Below, piece after piece: positions 15,987 through 23,596 of a stretch of DNA of 64,000 bases. Source of the DNA: Pseudonocardia cypriaca (lineage in GTDB: Bacteria; Actinomycetota; Actinomycetes; Mycobacteriales; Pseudonocardiaceae); assembly GCF_006717045.1 (NCBI RefSeq), contig NZ_VFPH01000001.1:620001-684000 (forward strand), in the 5' to 3' direction. The notes beneath the pieces were generated by a model. It saw only the letters and a program-made list of their open reading frames with translations. It made no database searches and had not been told where the DNA came from. Within the stretch, counting starts at the first letter, position 1. The number at the start of each line of letters is the position of its first letter. A program made the position numbers and the translations under genes.

Positions 15987-16811
15987 GTGCAGATGTCCGT
16001 TCTACTGCAGGCGATGGTCGGCGCGTGTGTGGTGCTGGCCGCCGGCCAGGTCGCGCCGGCGCCACCCGACCCGTCGGAGTGCGCCACCACGGCAGCCGAA
16101 CGCCACGGCTGGGGTGAGCCGACCCGGCGCTCCGACTTCTCCGACGGCCTGCCCGGCGACTGGCACCCGTACGGCCCGGAGCCGGGCCACGACGAGAAGG
16201 GCATCCGCACCCCGGAGGCGATCACGGTGGCGGACGGCGTCGTCACGATCTCCGCCACGCAGGACGGCACGACCGGCGCGATGAGCTGGCACCCGGGGCA
16301 GCGGTACGGGCGCTGGGAGGCGTGCGTGCGCTCCGAGGCCGCGTCCGGCGGGCTGAACGCGCTGCTGCTGCTCTGGCCGGTGGCCGAGGACTTCCCGGTG
16401 GGCGGGGAGATCGACTGGATGGAGATCATGTCCGACGACCGGCAGGAGACGAGCTTCTTCCTGCACTACGGGCCGGACAACGACCAGGACCACGGGTCCG
16501 TGCGCCACGACTCGACGCGGTGGTCGGCCTACGCGCTCGAATGGACGCCGGAGAAGATCACCGCCTACGTGGACGGCGAGGAGTGGTACGCGACCACCGA
16601 CGCCGAGAAGTTCCCGCCGCGGCCGATGAACATGACCATGCAGCTGGACTACTTCCCGCCGGCGGGCGGTCCGGCCGCCATGCACATGGACTGGGCCATG
16701 CAGTGGGCCCTTCCGGAGAGCGAGCCCGCCGAGCTGTCCCTCGCCCCCGGTGACCCGGCCACCGGCCAGCCGGACGACTACCCCGAACGCGCTCCGCGCC
16801 GCCTCGGATGA
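15987..16811 (+). CDS. Secreted glycoside hydrolase family 16 protein
   Basis: A 274-residue protein with an N-terminal signal-type hydrophobic stretch, then a GH16 beta-sandwich. The catalytic signature E-I-D-W-M-E is visible in GGEIDWMEIM, flanked by the usual RYGRWEACVRSE and a WxxYALEWTPEKITAYVDG stretch. Family members cleave beta-1,3 or beta-1,4 glucans and galactans outside the cell; the exact polysaccharide is not predictable. GGAGG at 15974-15978 is 8 bp before GTG 15987, which I prefer; ATG 15966 and ATG 15993 are in frame alternatives. It stands alone, convergent with the sugar kinase gene. Confidence 0.85.
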   Translation: MQMSVLLQAMVGACVVLAAGQVAPAPPDPSECATTAAERHGWGEPTRRSDFSDGLPGDWHPYGPEPGHDEKGIRTPEAITVADGVVTISATQDGTTGAMSWHPGQRYGRWEACVRSEAASGGLNALLLLWPVAEDFPVGGEIDWMEIMSDDRQETSFFLHYGPDNDQDHGSVRHDSTRWSAYALEWTPEKITAYVDGEEWYATTDAEKFPPRPMNMTMQLDYFPPAGGPAAMHMDWAMQWALPESEPAELSLAPGDPATGQPDDYPERAPRRLG

Positions 16812-16881
16812 TCAACACGCGCGTCGGCGTCGCGGCGCGCCTACCGGGACCGTGTCTGCGGCCTCACCACGGCCTGCTGGG

Positions 16882-17853
16882 TCAGCGAGGAGCCCCGTGT
16901 GCGAGCAGGTCGTCCGCCGTGGGCGGGTCGGCGCCCCGGCGGCTGCAGGTGATCGCGGCGGCCAGTGCGGCCTCGTCGAGCAGCGCGTCGAGGGTCTCGG
17001 CGTCGACGGCGCGCAGCGCAGGCCGTGCCGCGGCCCCGAGCAGCCCGCGCCGGTGCATGCCGGCGAGCAGCGCGGCGGAGAACGTGTCGCCGGCGCCGAC
17101 GGTGTCGATCACCGTGATCGGCACGGTCGGCCGGCGGCTCCGGACGCCGGACGCCGTGCCGGCGAGCACACCGTCCCCGCCGAGCGTGACCGCGACGACG
17201 GCCGGGCCCCGTCCGAGCCAGTCCTCCAGCACCTCCTCCGGGCGCGTGCCGGGCAGGAGCCACTCGAGGTCCTCCGCGCTGACCTTCACGACGTCCGCGA
17301 CGGCCAGCAGCTCGTACACGCCGGTCAGCACCTCGGCCGGGTCGCCCATCAGCAGCGGGCGGCAGTTGGGGTCGTAGCTGATCGTCGCCGTCGCCGCGGC
17401 CCGCGCGATCAGCGCGCGCAGCGCGGCTGCCCCGGGCGGCATGGTGAGCGCGAGCGAGCCGGAGTGCAGCGCGACCACGGGCCCGTCGAGTGCTCCGTCG
17501 AGCTCGTCGGCGGTCCACTGCCAGTCGGCGGTGCCGGTGATGCGGAAGTCGTAGCTGGCGCCGCCGTCGGGGGCGATCGACACCATCGCGAGCGACGTCT
17601 GCTCGGGCGCGGCGACGGCGTGGTCGAGCTGTACGCCGTTGACGGTGAGGTGCTGGCGGACGCGGCGCCCGAGCATGTCGTCGGCGATCCGGGCGAGCAG
17701 CCGCGCCGGCACCCCCAGCCGTGCCAGCGCCACCGCGACGTTGGCCGGGCTCCCGCCCGGCGCGGCCTCGAAGTACTCGCCGACGGGCGCGGGGACCATG
17801 TCGACGAGCGCCTCGCCCGCGACCGCGATGATGCCGCTCTCGATCGTGGTGAT
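16882..17853 (-). CDS. PfkB-family sugar kinase (fructokinase-like) with a non-standard start
   Basis: A kinase of about 323 residues. GEALVDMVPAP opens the family fold, APGGSPANVAVALARLG is the substrate-binding motif and DTVGAGDTFSAALLAG holds the anion hole and catalytic aspartate near residue 260. It should phosphorylate fructose or a similar ketose with ATP. There is no ATG, GTG or TTG between the upstream stop codon (17871-17873) and GEALVD. AAGGGG lies 7 bp before an ATC at 17851-17853, which is my best start; a CTG overlapping the upstream stop (CTGA, 17871-17874) is the alternative. It follows the SRPBCC gene on the same strand. Confidence 0.88.
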   Translation of the reverse strand: MTTIESGIIAVAGEALVDMVPAPVGEYFEAAPGGSPANVAVALARLGVPARLLARIADDMLGRRVRQHLTVNGVQLDHAVAAPEQTSLAMVSIAPDGGASYDFRITGTADWQWTADELDGALDGPVVALHSGSLALTMPPGAAALRALIARAAATATISYDPNCRPLLMGDPAEVLTGVYELLAVADVVKVSAEDLEWLLPGTRPEEVLEDWLGRGPAVVAVTLGGDGVLAGTASGVRSRRPTVPITVIDTVGAGDTFSAALLAGMHRRGLLGAAARPALRAVDAETLDALLDEAALAAAITCSRRGADPPTADDLLAHGAPR

Positions 17854-17870
17854 GGCGATTCCCCTTCTGC

Positions 17871-18314
17871 TCAGCCGCGCAGCGAGGACGCGAGGTTCTC
17901 CAGGACGCCGCCGTGGATCCGTTGCAGGCCCTTGGGTGCGAAGGTGCGCTCGAAGAACCCGCCGATGCCGCCCGCGCCGTTCCAGCTGCTCTCCACCGCG
18001 ACGACGCTCCGGTCGGCCCCGGCGGGGGTGACGGTCCAGGTGGTGACCATGCTCGAGTTCGCGTCGCGCTCGACGATCCGGTCCTCGCCGGGCGTGCTGA
18101 CCTCCACGAGCTGGTCGCGCACCCGCTTGCTGGTGGCCTGCAGGAGCCAGTGCGCGCGAGTCCCCTCGCCCTGGCCGCCGGCTTCCACGCGGTAGTCCCG
18201 GTAGTGGTCGGTGAGGATCGCCGGCCGCACGTTCTCGTAGTCGGCGAGCGCAGCGCGCACCCGCTCGGCGGGTGCGTCGATCGTGCGCTCGGTCCGCGCC
18301 GTCACCTGTGCCAT
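17871..18314 (-). CDS. SRPBCC-family polyketide-cyclase-like protein
   Basis: A 147-residue START-like protein: TERTIDAPAERVRAALADYENV opens the fold and a long C-terminal helix (FFERTFAPKGLQRIHGGVLENLASSL) closes it. Such proteins bind a lipid or aromatic ligand in an internal cavity; many are of unknown function. It is followed within 20 bp by the sugar kinase gene and is divergent from the tetR gene, sharing an intergenic region that contains one of the three TetR-type dyads. It might therefore belong to that regulon. Confidence 0.8.
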   Translation of the reverse strand: MAQVTARTERTIDAPAERVRAALADYENVRPAILTDHYRDYRVEAGGQGEGTRAHWLLQATSKRVRDQLVEVSTPGEDRIVERDANSSMVTTWTVTPAGADRSVVAVESSWNGAGGIGGFFERTFAPKGLQRIHGGVLENLASSLRG

Positions 18315-18395
18315 GGGGCAATCCTGCCGCGCGCCCGGCCCGGCCTCACGCCCGGGCCGGGCGCGCGGCTCCCGCGGTGCGACGGCGGTAGCGTG

Positions 18396-18410
18396 GAGAA
18401 CGACGTTCCC
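18396..18410. promoter_or_regulatory. Operator-like dyad upstream of tetR
   Basis: GAGAACGACGTTCCC has 7-bp half-sites related to the stronger dyads at 18995 and 19022. It sits 18 bp before the tetR start, in the divergent promoter region shared with the SRPBCC gene, which suggests autoregulation. Confidence 0.6.
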
Positions 18411-18428
18411 TGTCGGTGAGGAACCGCA

Positions 18429-19013
18429 ATGACGCCGCTCGACGCCGAGACCGCCCGCACCCGCCTGCTCGACGCCGCGGAGGAGCTGTTCTACGCCCGG
18501 GGCATCCAGTCGGTCGGCATGGACGAGATCCGCAGTGGCGCCGGCCTGCCCCTCAAGCGCGTCTACGCGCTGTACCCGGCGAAGGAGAGCCTCGTCGAGG
18601 CCTACCTGCAGCGCCGGGACGTCCGGTGGCGCGGGCGGCTCGCGGCCGCCGTCGAGGAGGTGGCGGACCCGCGCGAACGCGTCCTCGCGGTGTTCGACTG
18701 GCTCGGCGCGTGGTTCCGGGAGCCCGGGTTCCGCGGCTGCGCGTGGATCAACGGGTTCGGTGAGCTGGGTGCCGTGTCGGAGGTCGTGGTGCGGCAGGTC
18801 AGGTCCCACAAGCAGGCCTTCGCCGACTACGTCGCCGGTCTCGTCGCCGACGCGGGACTGCCGGTGGACCTCGGTCCGCAGCTGGTGCTGCTCGCCGAGG
18901 GCGCCATGGTCACGGCCGGCATCCTCGGTACGGACGCTCCCGCGGCCCAGGCGCGCACCGCGGCGGAAGCGCTGCTGCGCGAGGGTGTTGATCGGAGAAC
19001 GAACGTTCTCTAG
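18429..19013 (+). CDS. TetR-family transcriptional regulator
   Basis: A 194-residue regulator with the helix-turn-helix at residues 11-56 (RLLDAAEELFYARGIQSVGMDEI, then AGLPLKRVYALYPAKE) and a ligand domain containing FRGCAWINGFGELG, a motif seen in TetR proteins close to those that sense electrophiles. A GTGAGGA ribosome site precedes the ATG. Dyads of the form GAGAACG-NN-CGTTCTC stand before it and between it and the next gene, so it is likely to repress both. Confidence 0.92.
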   Translation: MTPLDAETARTRLLDAAEELFYARGIQSVGMDEIRSGAGLPLKRVYALYPAKESLVEAYLQRRDVRWRGRLAAAVEEVADPRERVLAVFDWLGAWFREPGFRGCAWINGFGELGAVSEVVVRQVRSHKQAFADYVAGLVADAGLPVDLGPQLVLLAEGAMVTAGILGTDAPAAQARTAAEALLREGVDRRTNVL

Positions 19014-19037
19014 GCTCGCGTGAGAACGCTCGTTCTC
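18995..19037. promoter_or_regulatory. Tandem TetR operators before the NTF2-like gene
   Basis: Two dyads: GAGAACGAACGTTCTC at 18995-19010, overlapping the end of tetR, and GAGAACGCTCGTTCTC at 19022-19037, each with perfect 7-bp arms and a 2-bp centre. They are 27 bp apart start to start and end 16 bp before the downstream ATG. Confidence 0.8.
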
Positions 19038-19053
19038 GCCCCGAGGAGATCCG

Positions 19054-19512
19054 ATGGCCGACCGTCCGCCGCTGCCCCCGTTCAGCCTCGAGACCGCCAA
19101 GCAGAAGGTGCAGGCCGCCGAGGACGCCTGGAACACCCGTGATCCGGAGCGGGTGTCGCTCGCGTACAGCGAGGACTCGGTGTGGCGCAACCGGGACCGC
19201 TTCGTCCGCGGACGGCGGGAGATCGTCGAGTTCCTGACCGACAAGTGGGAGCGCGAGCTCGACTACGCGCTGCGCAAGTCGCTCTGGACGTTCGCCGGCA
19301 ACCGCATCGCCGTCCGGTTCCAGTACGAGTGCCGCGACGCGGCCGGGGTCTGGTACCGCAGCTACGGCAACGAGAACTGGGAGTTCGACGAGCACGGCCT
19401 CATGGTGCGGCGGGAGGCCAGCATCAACGACCTCGTCATCGACGAGTCGGAGCGGCGGATCTTCGGGCCGCGCCCGGAGGGGGAGCGCGACCTGGAGATC
19501 CCGCTGCAATAG
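19054..19512 (+). CDS. NTF2-like (DUF1348/SnoaL-fold) protein
   Basis: A 152-residue protein of the DUF1348 group: AEDAWNTRDPERVSLAYSEDSVWRNRD, FLTDKWERELDYALRKSLW and GNENWEFDEHGLMVRREASINDL are characteristic. The fold is a cone with a ligand pocket; the biochemical role is not settled, although members are induced by electrophilic stress. GAGGAG lies 6 bp before the ATG. Two TetR dyads overlap its promoter, so the preceding TetR almost certainly controls it. Confidence 0.85.
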   Translation: MADRPPLPPFSLETAKQKVQAAEDAWNTRDPERVSLAYSEDSVWRNRDRFVRGRREIVEFLTDKWERELDYALRKSLWTFAGNRIAVRFQYECRDAAGVWYRSYGNENWEFDEHGLMVRREASINDLVIDESERRIFGPRPEGERDLEIPLQ

Positions 19513-19521
19513 AGATCGTCA

Positions 19522-19537
19522 TCGAACTGATGTTCGA
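19522..19537. promoter_or_regulatory. LexA-type SOS box upstream of alkB
   Basis: TCGAACTGATGTTCGA is an exact match to the actinobacterial consensus TCGAAC-N4-GTTCGA. It lies 7 bp upstream of a -10-like TAGCGT (19545-19550), where LexA would block the promoter of the alkB gene starting at 19558. Confidence 0.85.
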
Positions 19538-19557
19538 TTCGAGGTAGCGTGGGCGGC

Positions 19558-20178
19558 ATGGCCGCACCGGACCTCGCCTGGCAGCCCTCCCTGCTCGACG
19601 CGCCCGTGCTCGAGCTGGACCGCTCGTTCGCCGCAGTGCACCGCCGGGAGCTCGCCGAGGGGGCGTGGGTCGATCACGAGCCCGGCTGGTGCCGTGGTGC
19701 CGACGCGCTCTTCGCCCGGCTGCTGGCCGAGACCTCGTGGTCGGGGCGCGAGGTGCGCATGTACGACCGCGTCGTCCCCGAGCCTCGGCTCACCCACCGA
19801 TGGCGGCTCGACGACGGGCCCGCGCCGCCCGCCGAGCTGTGCGAGATGGCCGAGGTGCTGAGCGTGCGTTACGGCGTGGCCTTCACGCAGGTCGGCGTCA
19901 ACCTCTACCGCGACGGCGCCGACAGCGTCGCCTGGCACGGCGACCGCGTGGCCCGCGAGCTGCCGGAGGCCGTCGTCGCGCTGGTCTCGCTCGGCGGCGT
20001 GCGCCCGTTCCGGCTGCGACCCGCCGGAGGGGGTCCGTCGATCGGCTACCTCCCGGGCCCCGGCGACCTGCTCGTGATGGGTGGGTCCTGCCAGCGCACG
20101 TGGCAGCACGCCGTGCCGAAGACGCGGGCGTCGTCGCCGCGGATCAGCATCCAGTTCCGCCACGCGTACGTGCGCTGA
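19558..20178 (+). CDS. alkB: AlkB-family Fe(II)/2-oxoglutarate DNA dealkylase
   Basis: A 206-residue dioxygenase. Iron ligands H127 and D129 (AWHGDR) and H184 (TWQHAVPK) and the 2-oxoglutarate arginines R195 and R201 (SPRISIQFRH) are in place. AlkB removes methyl groups from 1-methyladenine and 3-methylcytosine by oxidation, releasing formaldehyde. The ATG at 19558 is 7 bp after a TAGCGT hexamer without a ribosome site, so the transcript is probably leaderless; a GTG at 19549 is an alternative. A perfect LexA box overlaps the promoter, indicating DNA-damage induction. Confidence 0.92.
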   Translation: MAAPDLAWQPSLLDAPVLELDRSFAAVHRRELAEGAWVDHEPGWCRGADALFARLLAETSWSGREVRMYDRVVPEPRLTHRWRLDDGPAPPAELCEMAEVLSVRYGVAFTQVGVNLYRDGADSVAWHGDRVARELPEAVVALVSLGGVRPFRLRPAGGGPSIGYLPGPGDLLVMGGSCQRTWQHAVPKTRASSPRISIQFRHAYVR

Positions 20179-20282
20179 ACGGGTGTTCCGCAGGTCTCAG
20201 AAGATCGGCTCGGGACGTCTTGACCGGGCGGCCAGTCAAGCGCATCATGAGGTCATCTCCTCACGAGGGAAGGGTGATCTCC

Positions 20283-20642
20283 ATGACCAGGACATGGCAC
20301 CGGTGGCAGGACTGGGCGGCACTCGCGATCGGTGTGCTGACGTTGCTGTCGCCGATCGTGGTGTCCACCGACACCGCAGCTCTGTGGTCGCTGATCGTGT
20401 TCGGTGTGCTGATCGCCGGCACCGCGCTGTGGTCGCTGGCGCAGCCGGGCTCGGTGGCGAGCGAGTACGTGCACGCGGTGCTGGGCGTCCTGCTGTTCAT
20501 CTCGCCGTGGGTGTTCGGCTACTCCGACCTGAGCGGCGCGGCCTGGACGTCCTGGATCGCCGGTGTGCTGACGGTCGCGGTGGGGCTCGCCGCGGTACCC
20601 GCGGCGCAGGCCGACCACCGGGGGCTCGCCGGCCAGCACTGA
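20283..20642 (+). CDS. SPW-repeat membrane protein
   Basis: A 119-residue membrane protein with four hydrophobic segments arranged as two repeats. Each repeat has the signature serine-proline near the end of a helix: LLSPIVVS and FISPWVFG. Members are common in actinobacteria and of unknown function. An in-frame ATG at 20283 follows a GGGTGATCTCC leader. A strong hairpin at 20683-20715 lies downstream. Confidence 0.85.
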   Translation: MTRTWHRWQDWAALAIGVLTLLSPIVVSTDTAALWSLIVFGVLIAGTALWSLAQPGSVASEYVHAVLGVLLFISPWVFGYSDLSGAAWTSWIAGVLTVAVGLAAVPAAQADHRGLAGQH

Positions 20643-20682
20643 CCGAGCACTGATCGACGAACACGAAACACGGGAACACCGA

Positions 20683-20715
20683 GACGGCCGCGGCCCGGAC
20701 TTGGCCGCGGCCGTC
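20683..20715. terminator. Intrinsic terminator-like hairpin
   Basis: A perfect 13-bp stem (GACGGCCGCGGCC and its complement) with a 7-base loop, 40 bp after the SPW gene stop and 32 bp before the next start. There is no T tract, as is usual for high-GC actinobacteria. Confidence 0.75.
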
Positions 20716-20747
20716 CCGCGCGTCCAGGATGGGCCGGTGAGGAGCAC

Positions 20748-21347
20748 ATGAGCGACGTCCCGCCGCCCGCCGAGCCCGGCGCCCGCGAGCGGATCCTCGC
20801 GGCCGCCGAGGAGCTCTTCGCGGAGACCGGTTTCGACGCCACACCCACATCGCGCATCGCCGAGCGGGCGGGCGTGCCGAAGGGCCTCGTCCACTACTAC
20901 TTCAAGCGCAAGCCGGACCTGCTGTCCGCGCTGGTCGAACGGCTGCCGGAGGATCGCGTCGACCTGGGCGCGGTCGTCGTGCCCGGCGACGTGGCGGCCA
21001 GCCTGCACCGCCTCGTCGAGGCGTTGGACCGGGCGCTCGACTCGTCGGCGATGCTGTCGCACCTGCTGTGGCGCGAGGCCGACACCCACCCGGCGGTGCT
21101 CGACGCGCTGAAGGCGCGCTTCGACCGCATGGTCGGGCAGATCCGCCAGGTCGTCGCGGCCGCCCGCCCAGCGGGCTGCCCGCGGGCCGACGTCGACTGC
21201 GCTGCTCAGCTGCTCGCCTCGGCGATCAGCTACCGGCACTCGGTGGCCCGGCACGCCGAGGACGGGCAGGACGCCATGCACCGGGAGCTGCGCTTCCTCG
21301 CCGACGCACTGGCCGCCGGAGCGGGCGTGAGCGGCGGCGTCGCTTAG
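20748..21347 (+). CDS. TetR-family transcriptional regulator
   Basis: A 199-residue regulator with helix-turn-helix at residues 13-58 (RILAAAEELFAETGF, then AERAGVPKGLVHYYFKRK). GAGGAG precedes the ATG by 6 bp. Its stop codon TAG forms part of the TAGTCT hexamer that seems to serve as the nadD -10 element, so the two genes are nearly contiguous, but nothing suggests that it regulates nadD. Ligand unknown. Confidence 0.9.
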   Translation: MSDVPPPAEPGARERILAAAEELFAETGFDATPTSRIAERAGVPKGLVHYYFKRKPDLLSALVERLPEDRVDLGAVVVPGDVAASLHRLVEALDRALDSSAMLSHLLWREADTHPAVLDALKARFDRMVGQIRQVVAAARPAGCPRADVDCAAQLLASAISYRHSVARHAEDGQDAMHRELRFLADALAAGAGVSGGVA

Positions 21348-21356
21348 TCTTTGGCC

Positions 21357-21950
21357 GTGCACCGCAAGATCGGGGTGATGGGCGGGACGTTCGACCCGAT
21401 CCACAACGGGCACCTCGTGGCCGCCAGCGAAGTGGCTCACCGTTTCGGGCTGGACGAAGTGATCTTCGTGCCGACGGGGCAGCCGTGGCAGAAGTCCGAC
21501 CGCACGGTGAGCCGCTCCGAGGACCGCTACCTCATGACCGTGGTGGCCACCGCGTCCAACCCGATGTTCTCGGTGAGCCGGGTCGACATCGAGCGGCCGG
21601 GCCCCACCTACACGGCCGACACGCTCACCGACCTGCGCACCGAGCACCCCGATGCCGAGCTGTACTTCATCACCGGTGCCGACGCGCTCGCCCAGATCCT
21701 CACCTGGCAGCGGCTCGACGAGCTCTTCCGGCTCGCCCACTTCGTCGGCGTGACGCGCCCGGGCTACACCCTCGGCGACGACCACCTCCCGGCCGGCGCG
21801 GTCTCCCTCGTCGAGGTGCCGGCGATGGCGATCTCGTCCACCGACTGCCGCCGGCGGGTCGAGGAAGGGCGTCCGGTCTGGTACCTGGTGCCGGACGGGG
21901 TGGTGCAGTACATCTCCAAGCGCCGCCTCTACCGGGACGGGAAGCCCTGA
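21357..21950 (+). CDS. nadD: Nicotinate-nucleotide adenylyltransferase
   Basis: A 197-residue nucleotidyltransferase that makes deamido-NAD from nicotinate mononucleotide and ATP in the cytosol. GGTFDPIHNGHLVAASE near the N terminus holds the HxGH-type ATP site and ISSTDCRRRV near residue 165 the second phosphate-binding motif. GTG 21357 gives the usual start MHRKIGVMGG and follows TAGTCT by 6 bp; a TTG at 21351 is less likely. It begins the conserved nadD-rsfS-gpgP-octT block, here interrupted by a minus-strand regulatory trio. Confidence 0.95.
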   Translation: MHRKIGVMGGTFDPIHNGHLVAASEVAHRFGLDEVIFVPTGQPWQKSDRTVSRSEDRYLMTVVATASNPMFSVSRVDIERPGPTYTADTLTDLRTEHPDAELYFITGADALAQILTWQRLDELFRLAHFVGVTRPGYTLGDDHLPAGAVSLVEVPAMAISSTDCRRRVEEGRPVWYLVPDGVVQYISKRRLYRDGKP

Positions 21951-22372
21951 TCGAACGGGGGCACCTTCGCGCTCGTCAGCAACATCGTGATGCCCTCGTC
22001 CTCCCGGGCCACCTCGATGGCGTCCATGCAGGCATGGATCATCAGGAGCCCGGGTCCTTCGAAACCGTCGGGCTCCGGCGTCCAGTGCTCGCCGCCCGCC
22101 ACCGCCACGAGGATGCGCCGCCCGCCATCGGGTTCGGCGTACTGGCGGGCCGCCACCCGCACCTCCGCGCCGATGATCGACGGGTGGATGTGCTCCACCG
22201 CGCTGGTCACGGCCTCGTTCACGGCCATCACGATGTCGTCGACCTCCCGCGGAGGCCAGCAGAGCGCACCCAGCCAGCGGCGGAACCGTTCACGCACGAC
22301 TGAGAGCGACACCGGATCGGCCATGAGCACCATGGAGATCACGTCGTCGGGTGGATGCGGCTGGCTTCCCAC
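21929..22372 (-). CDS. RsbW-like anti-sigma-factor ATPase domain protein
   Basis: A 147-residue protein with the histidine-kinase-like ATPase fold of anti-sigma factors. The N-box region reads MAVNEAVTSAVEHIH: the asparagine that normally holds magnesium in AVTNA-IEH is a serine here. The G box (GFEGPGLLMIHACMDAIEV) is present. It would bind a sigma factor or an antagonist. The GTG at 22372 is preferred; TTG 22390 would overlap the STAS gene. Its last 22 bases run opposite the end of nadD. Downstream partner of the STAS gene on the same strand. Confidence 0.8.
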   Translation of the reverse strand: MGSQPHPPDDVISMVLMADPVSLSVVRERFRRWLGALCWPPREVDDIVMAVNEAVTSAVEHIHPSIIGAEVRVAARQYAEPDGGRRILVAVAGGEHWTPEPDGFEGPGLLMIHACMDAIEVAREDEGITMLLTSAKVPPFDQGFPSR

Positions 22373-22379
22373 GAGCGGC

Positions 22380-22715
22380 TCAGGCCGCAATGGCCTCGTC
22401 GACGGTGCGGAACAGTGACAGCACCTCGTCCAGGCCCATCGTGCGGATCGGACGGATCACCGGCCGGTCCGGGTCGACGACGACCCGCAACGGGGCGCCC
22501 AGGTCCTGGCCGTCGTCGTGCAGCGCGACGAGCAGGCCGAGGCCGGAGGAGGAGAGGAAGTCGACGCCCGTGAGGTCGAGGATCACCGGCTGGCGCGCCG
22601 ATTCCTGCAGCGCAGCGCTCCCGGCCTCCATCAGCCGTCCTCCCGTGCTCAGGTCCACCTCACCGTGCACGACCAGCACCAGGCAACCGTCCCGGTCGTC
22701 ACGCTCGATCGTCAT
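22380..22715 (-). CDS. STAS-domain anti-sigma-factor antagonist
   Basis: A 111-residue SpoIIAA/RsbV-like protein: MTIERDDRDGCLVLVVHGEVDLSTGGRL starts the fold, and VILDLTGVDFLSSSGLGLLVAL carries the serine cluster phosphorylated by the partner kinase. It should release a sigma factor when dephosphorylated. ATG 22715 gives the normal N terminus; ATG 22757 would add 14 residues. Together with the ATPase-domain gene 7 bp downstream it forms a partner-switch pair, but no sigma factor is in the window. Confidence 0.85.
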   Translation of the reverse strand: MTIERDDRDGCLVLVVHGEVDLSTGGRLMEAGSAALQESARQPVILDLTGVDFLSSSGLGLLVALHDDGQDLGAPLRVVVDPDRPVIRPIRTMGLDEVLSLFRTVDEAIAA

Positions 22716-23034
22716 CAACTGCTCGGCCGGCGGGATCCCGCCGAGTGGGCCGTTCATGCTGGCGCAGCGTACAGCGGTCGGTGTCGCCGTCCTCCGATCG
22801 AGGGCCCGCGGTCGTAGCCAGGCGGGTGGACTCGCGCAGGACGCGGTGGGCGAGCGCGACGACGTCGCGGATACCGCGCCGGTCGAGCATCCGCGCGACG
22901 TCGCGGGCCGCAGCCGCGGCGACGCCTTCCGGGTGCTCCGCGCTCGTGCCGTCCCTGCCCACAACCGGCTGCGCACGCCCATCGATCGGGGTGCCACCAA
23001 TGGCCTCGTCGGTCGCCTCGTTGGTTGCAGTCAT
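22699..23034 (-). CDS. Small hydrophilic protein of unknown function, possibly co-transcribed with the STAS gene
   Basis: A 111-residue open frame beginning MTATNEATDEAIGG. It has one predicted helix pair (GVAAAAARDVARMLDRRGIRD, VVALAHRVLREST) and an acidic-basic tail. No family is recognised. It overlaps the STAS start by 17 bp, and GAGG is only 4 bp before the ATG. It fills the space between the STAS gene and the rsfS promoter on the minus strand, in a different frame from any shadow of rsfS, which is the main reason to keep it. Confidence 0.4.
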   Translation of the reverse strand: MTATNEATDEAIGGTPIDGRAQPVVGRDGTSAEHPEGVAAAAARDVARMLDRRGIRDVVALAHRVLRESTRLATTAGPRSEDGDTDRCTLRQHERPTRRDPAGRAVDDDRA

Positions 23035-23191
23035 CAGCCCTCGCAGCCTTGGGACGTCCGCACACCCAGCCCATTCCCGCTCTGCTCGCGCGGCAAACCA
23101 GCTCTCGCCGGACCGCGCCCGGGCGCCGCCGAACGGGACTGGGACAATAGACGGAAGCAGGTGGGCGCGACCCGCCGGGGAAGGGGAACGG

Positions 23192-23596
23192 GTGACGGCG
23201 ACCGACGACGCCCTCGACATGGCCCGCGTGGCCGTTGCTGCCGCGGCCGACAAGAAAGCGCAGGACATCGTCGTGCTCGACGTGTCCGACCAACTCGTGA
23301 TCACCGACTGCTTCGTGATCGCCTCGGCGCCGAACGAGCGGCAGGTGCAGGCCATCGTCGACGAGGTCGAGGAGAAGCTGCGGCTCCACGGCGCGAAGCC
23401 GACGCGCCGGGAGGGCACCCGGGAGGGACGCTGGGTGCTCCTGGACTTCGTCGACGTCGTGGTGCACGTCCAGCACACCGAGGAGCGCGGCTTCTACGGG
23501 CTGGACCGGCTGTGGAAGGACTGCCCGCGGATCGCGTTCCCGGAGGCGGTCGTCGACGTCGAGCCGCCCGTCGACACGACGGGACCGACGGGGTGA
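23192..23596 (+). CDS. rsfS: Ribosome silencing factor RsfS
   Basis: A 134-residue member of the RsfS/Iojap family. KKAQDIVVLDVSDQLVITDCFVIASAPNERQVQAIVDEVEEKLR and GRWVLLDFVDVVVHVQHTEERGFYGLDRLW are diagnostic. It binds ribosomal protein L14 and blocks subunit joining in stationary phase. GGGGAAGGGG precedes the GTG at 23192. It overlaps gpgP by 4 bp (GTGA). This order next to nadD is conserved in actinobacteria. Confidence 0.95.
   Translation: MTATDDALDMARVAVAAAADKKAQDIVVLDVSDQLVITDCFVIASAPNERQVQAIVDEVEEKLRLHGAKPTRREGTREGRWVLLDFVDVVVHVQHTEERGFYGLDRLWKDCPRIAFPEAVVDVEPPVDTTGPTG

Noticed and set aside
22754..23476. Minus-strand frame of 240 codons opposite rsfS
   Set aside because: It is a shadow of rsfS with Arg/Pro-rich composition.
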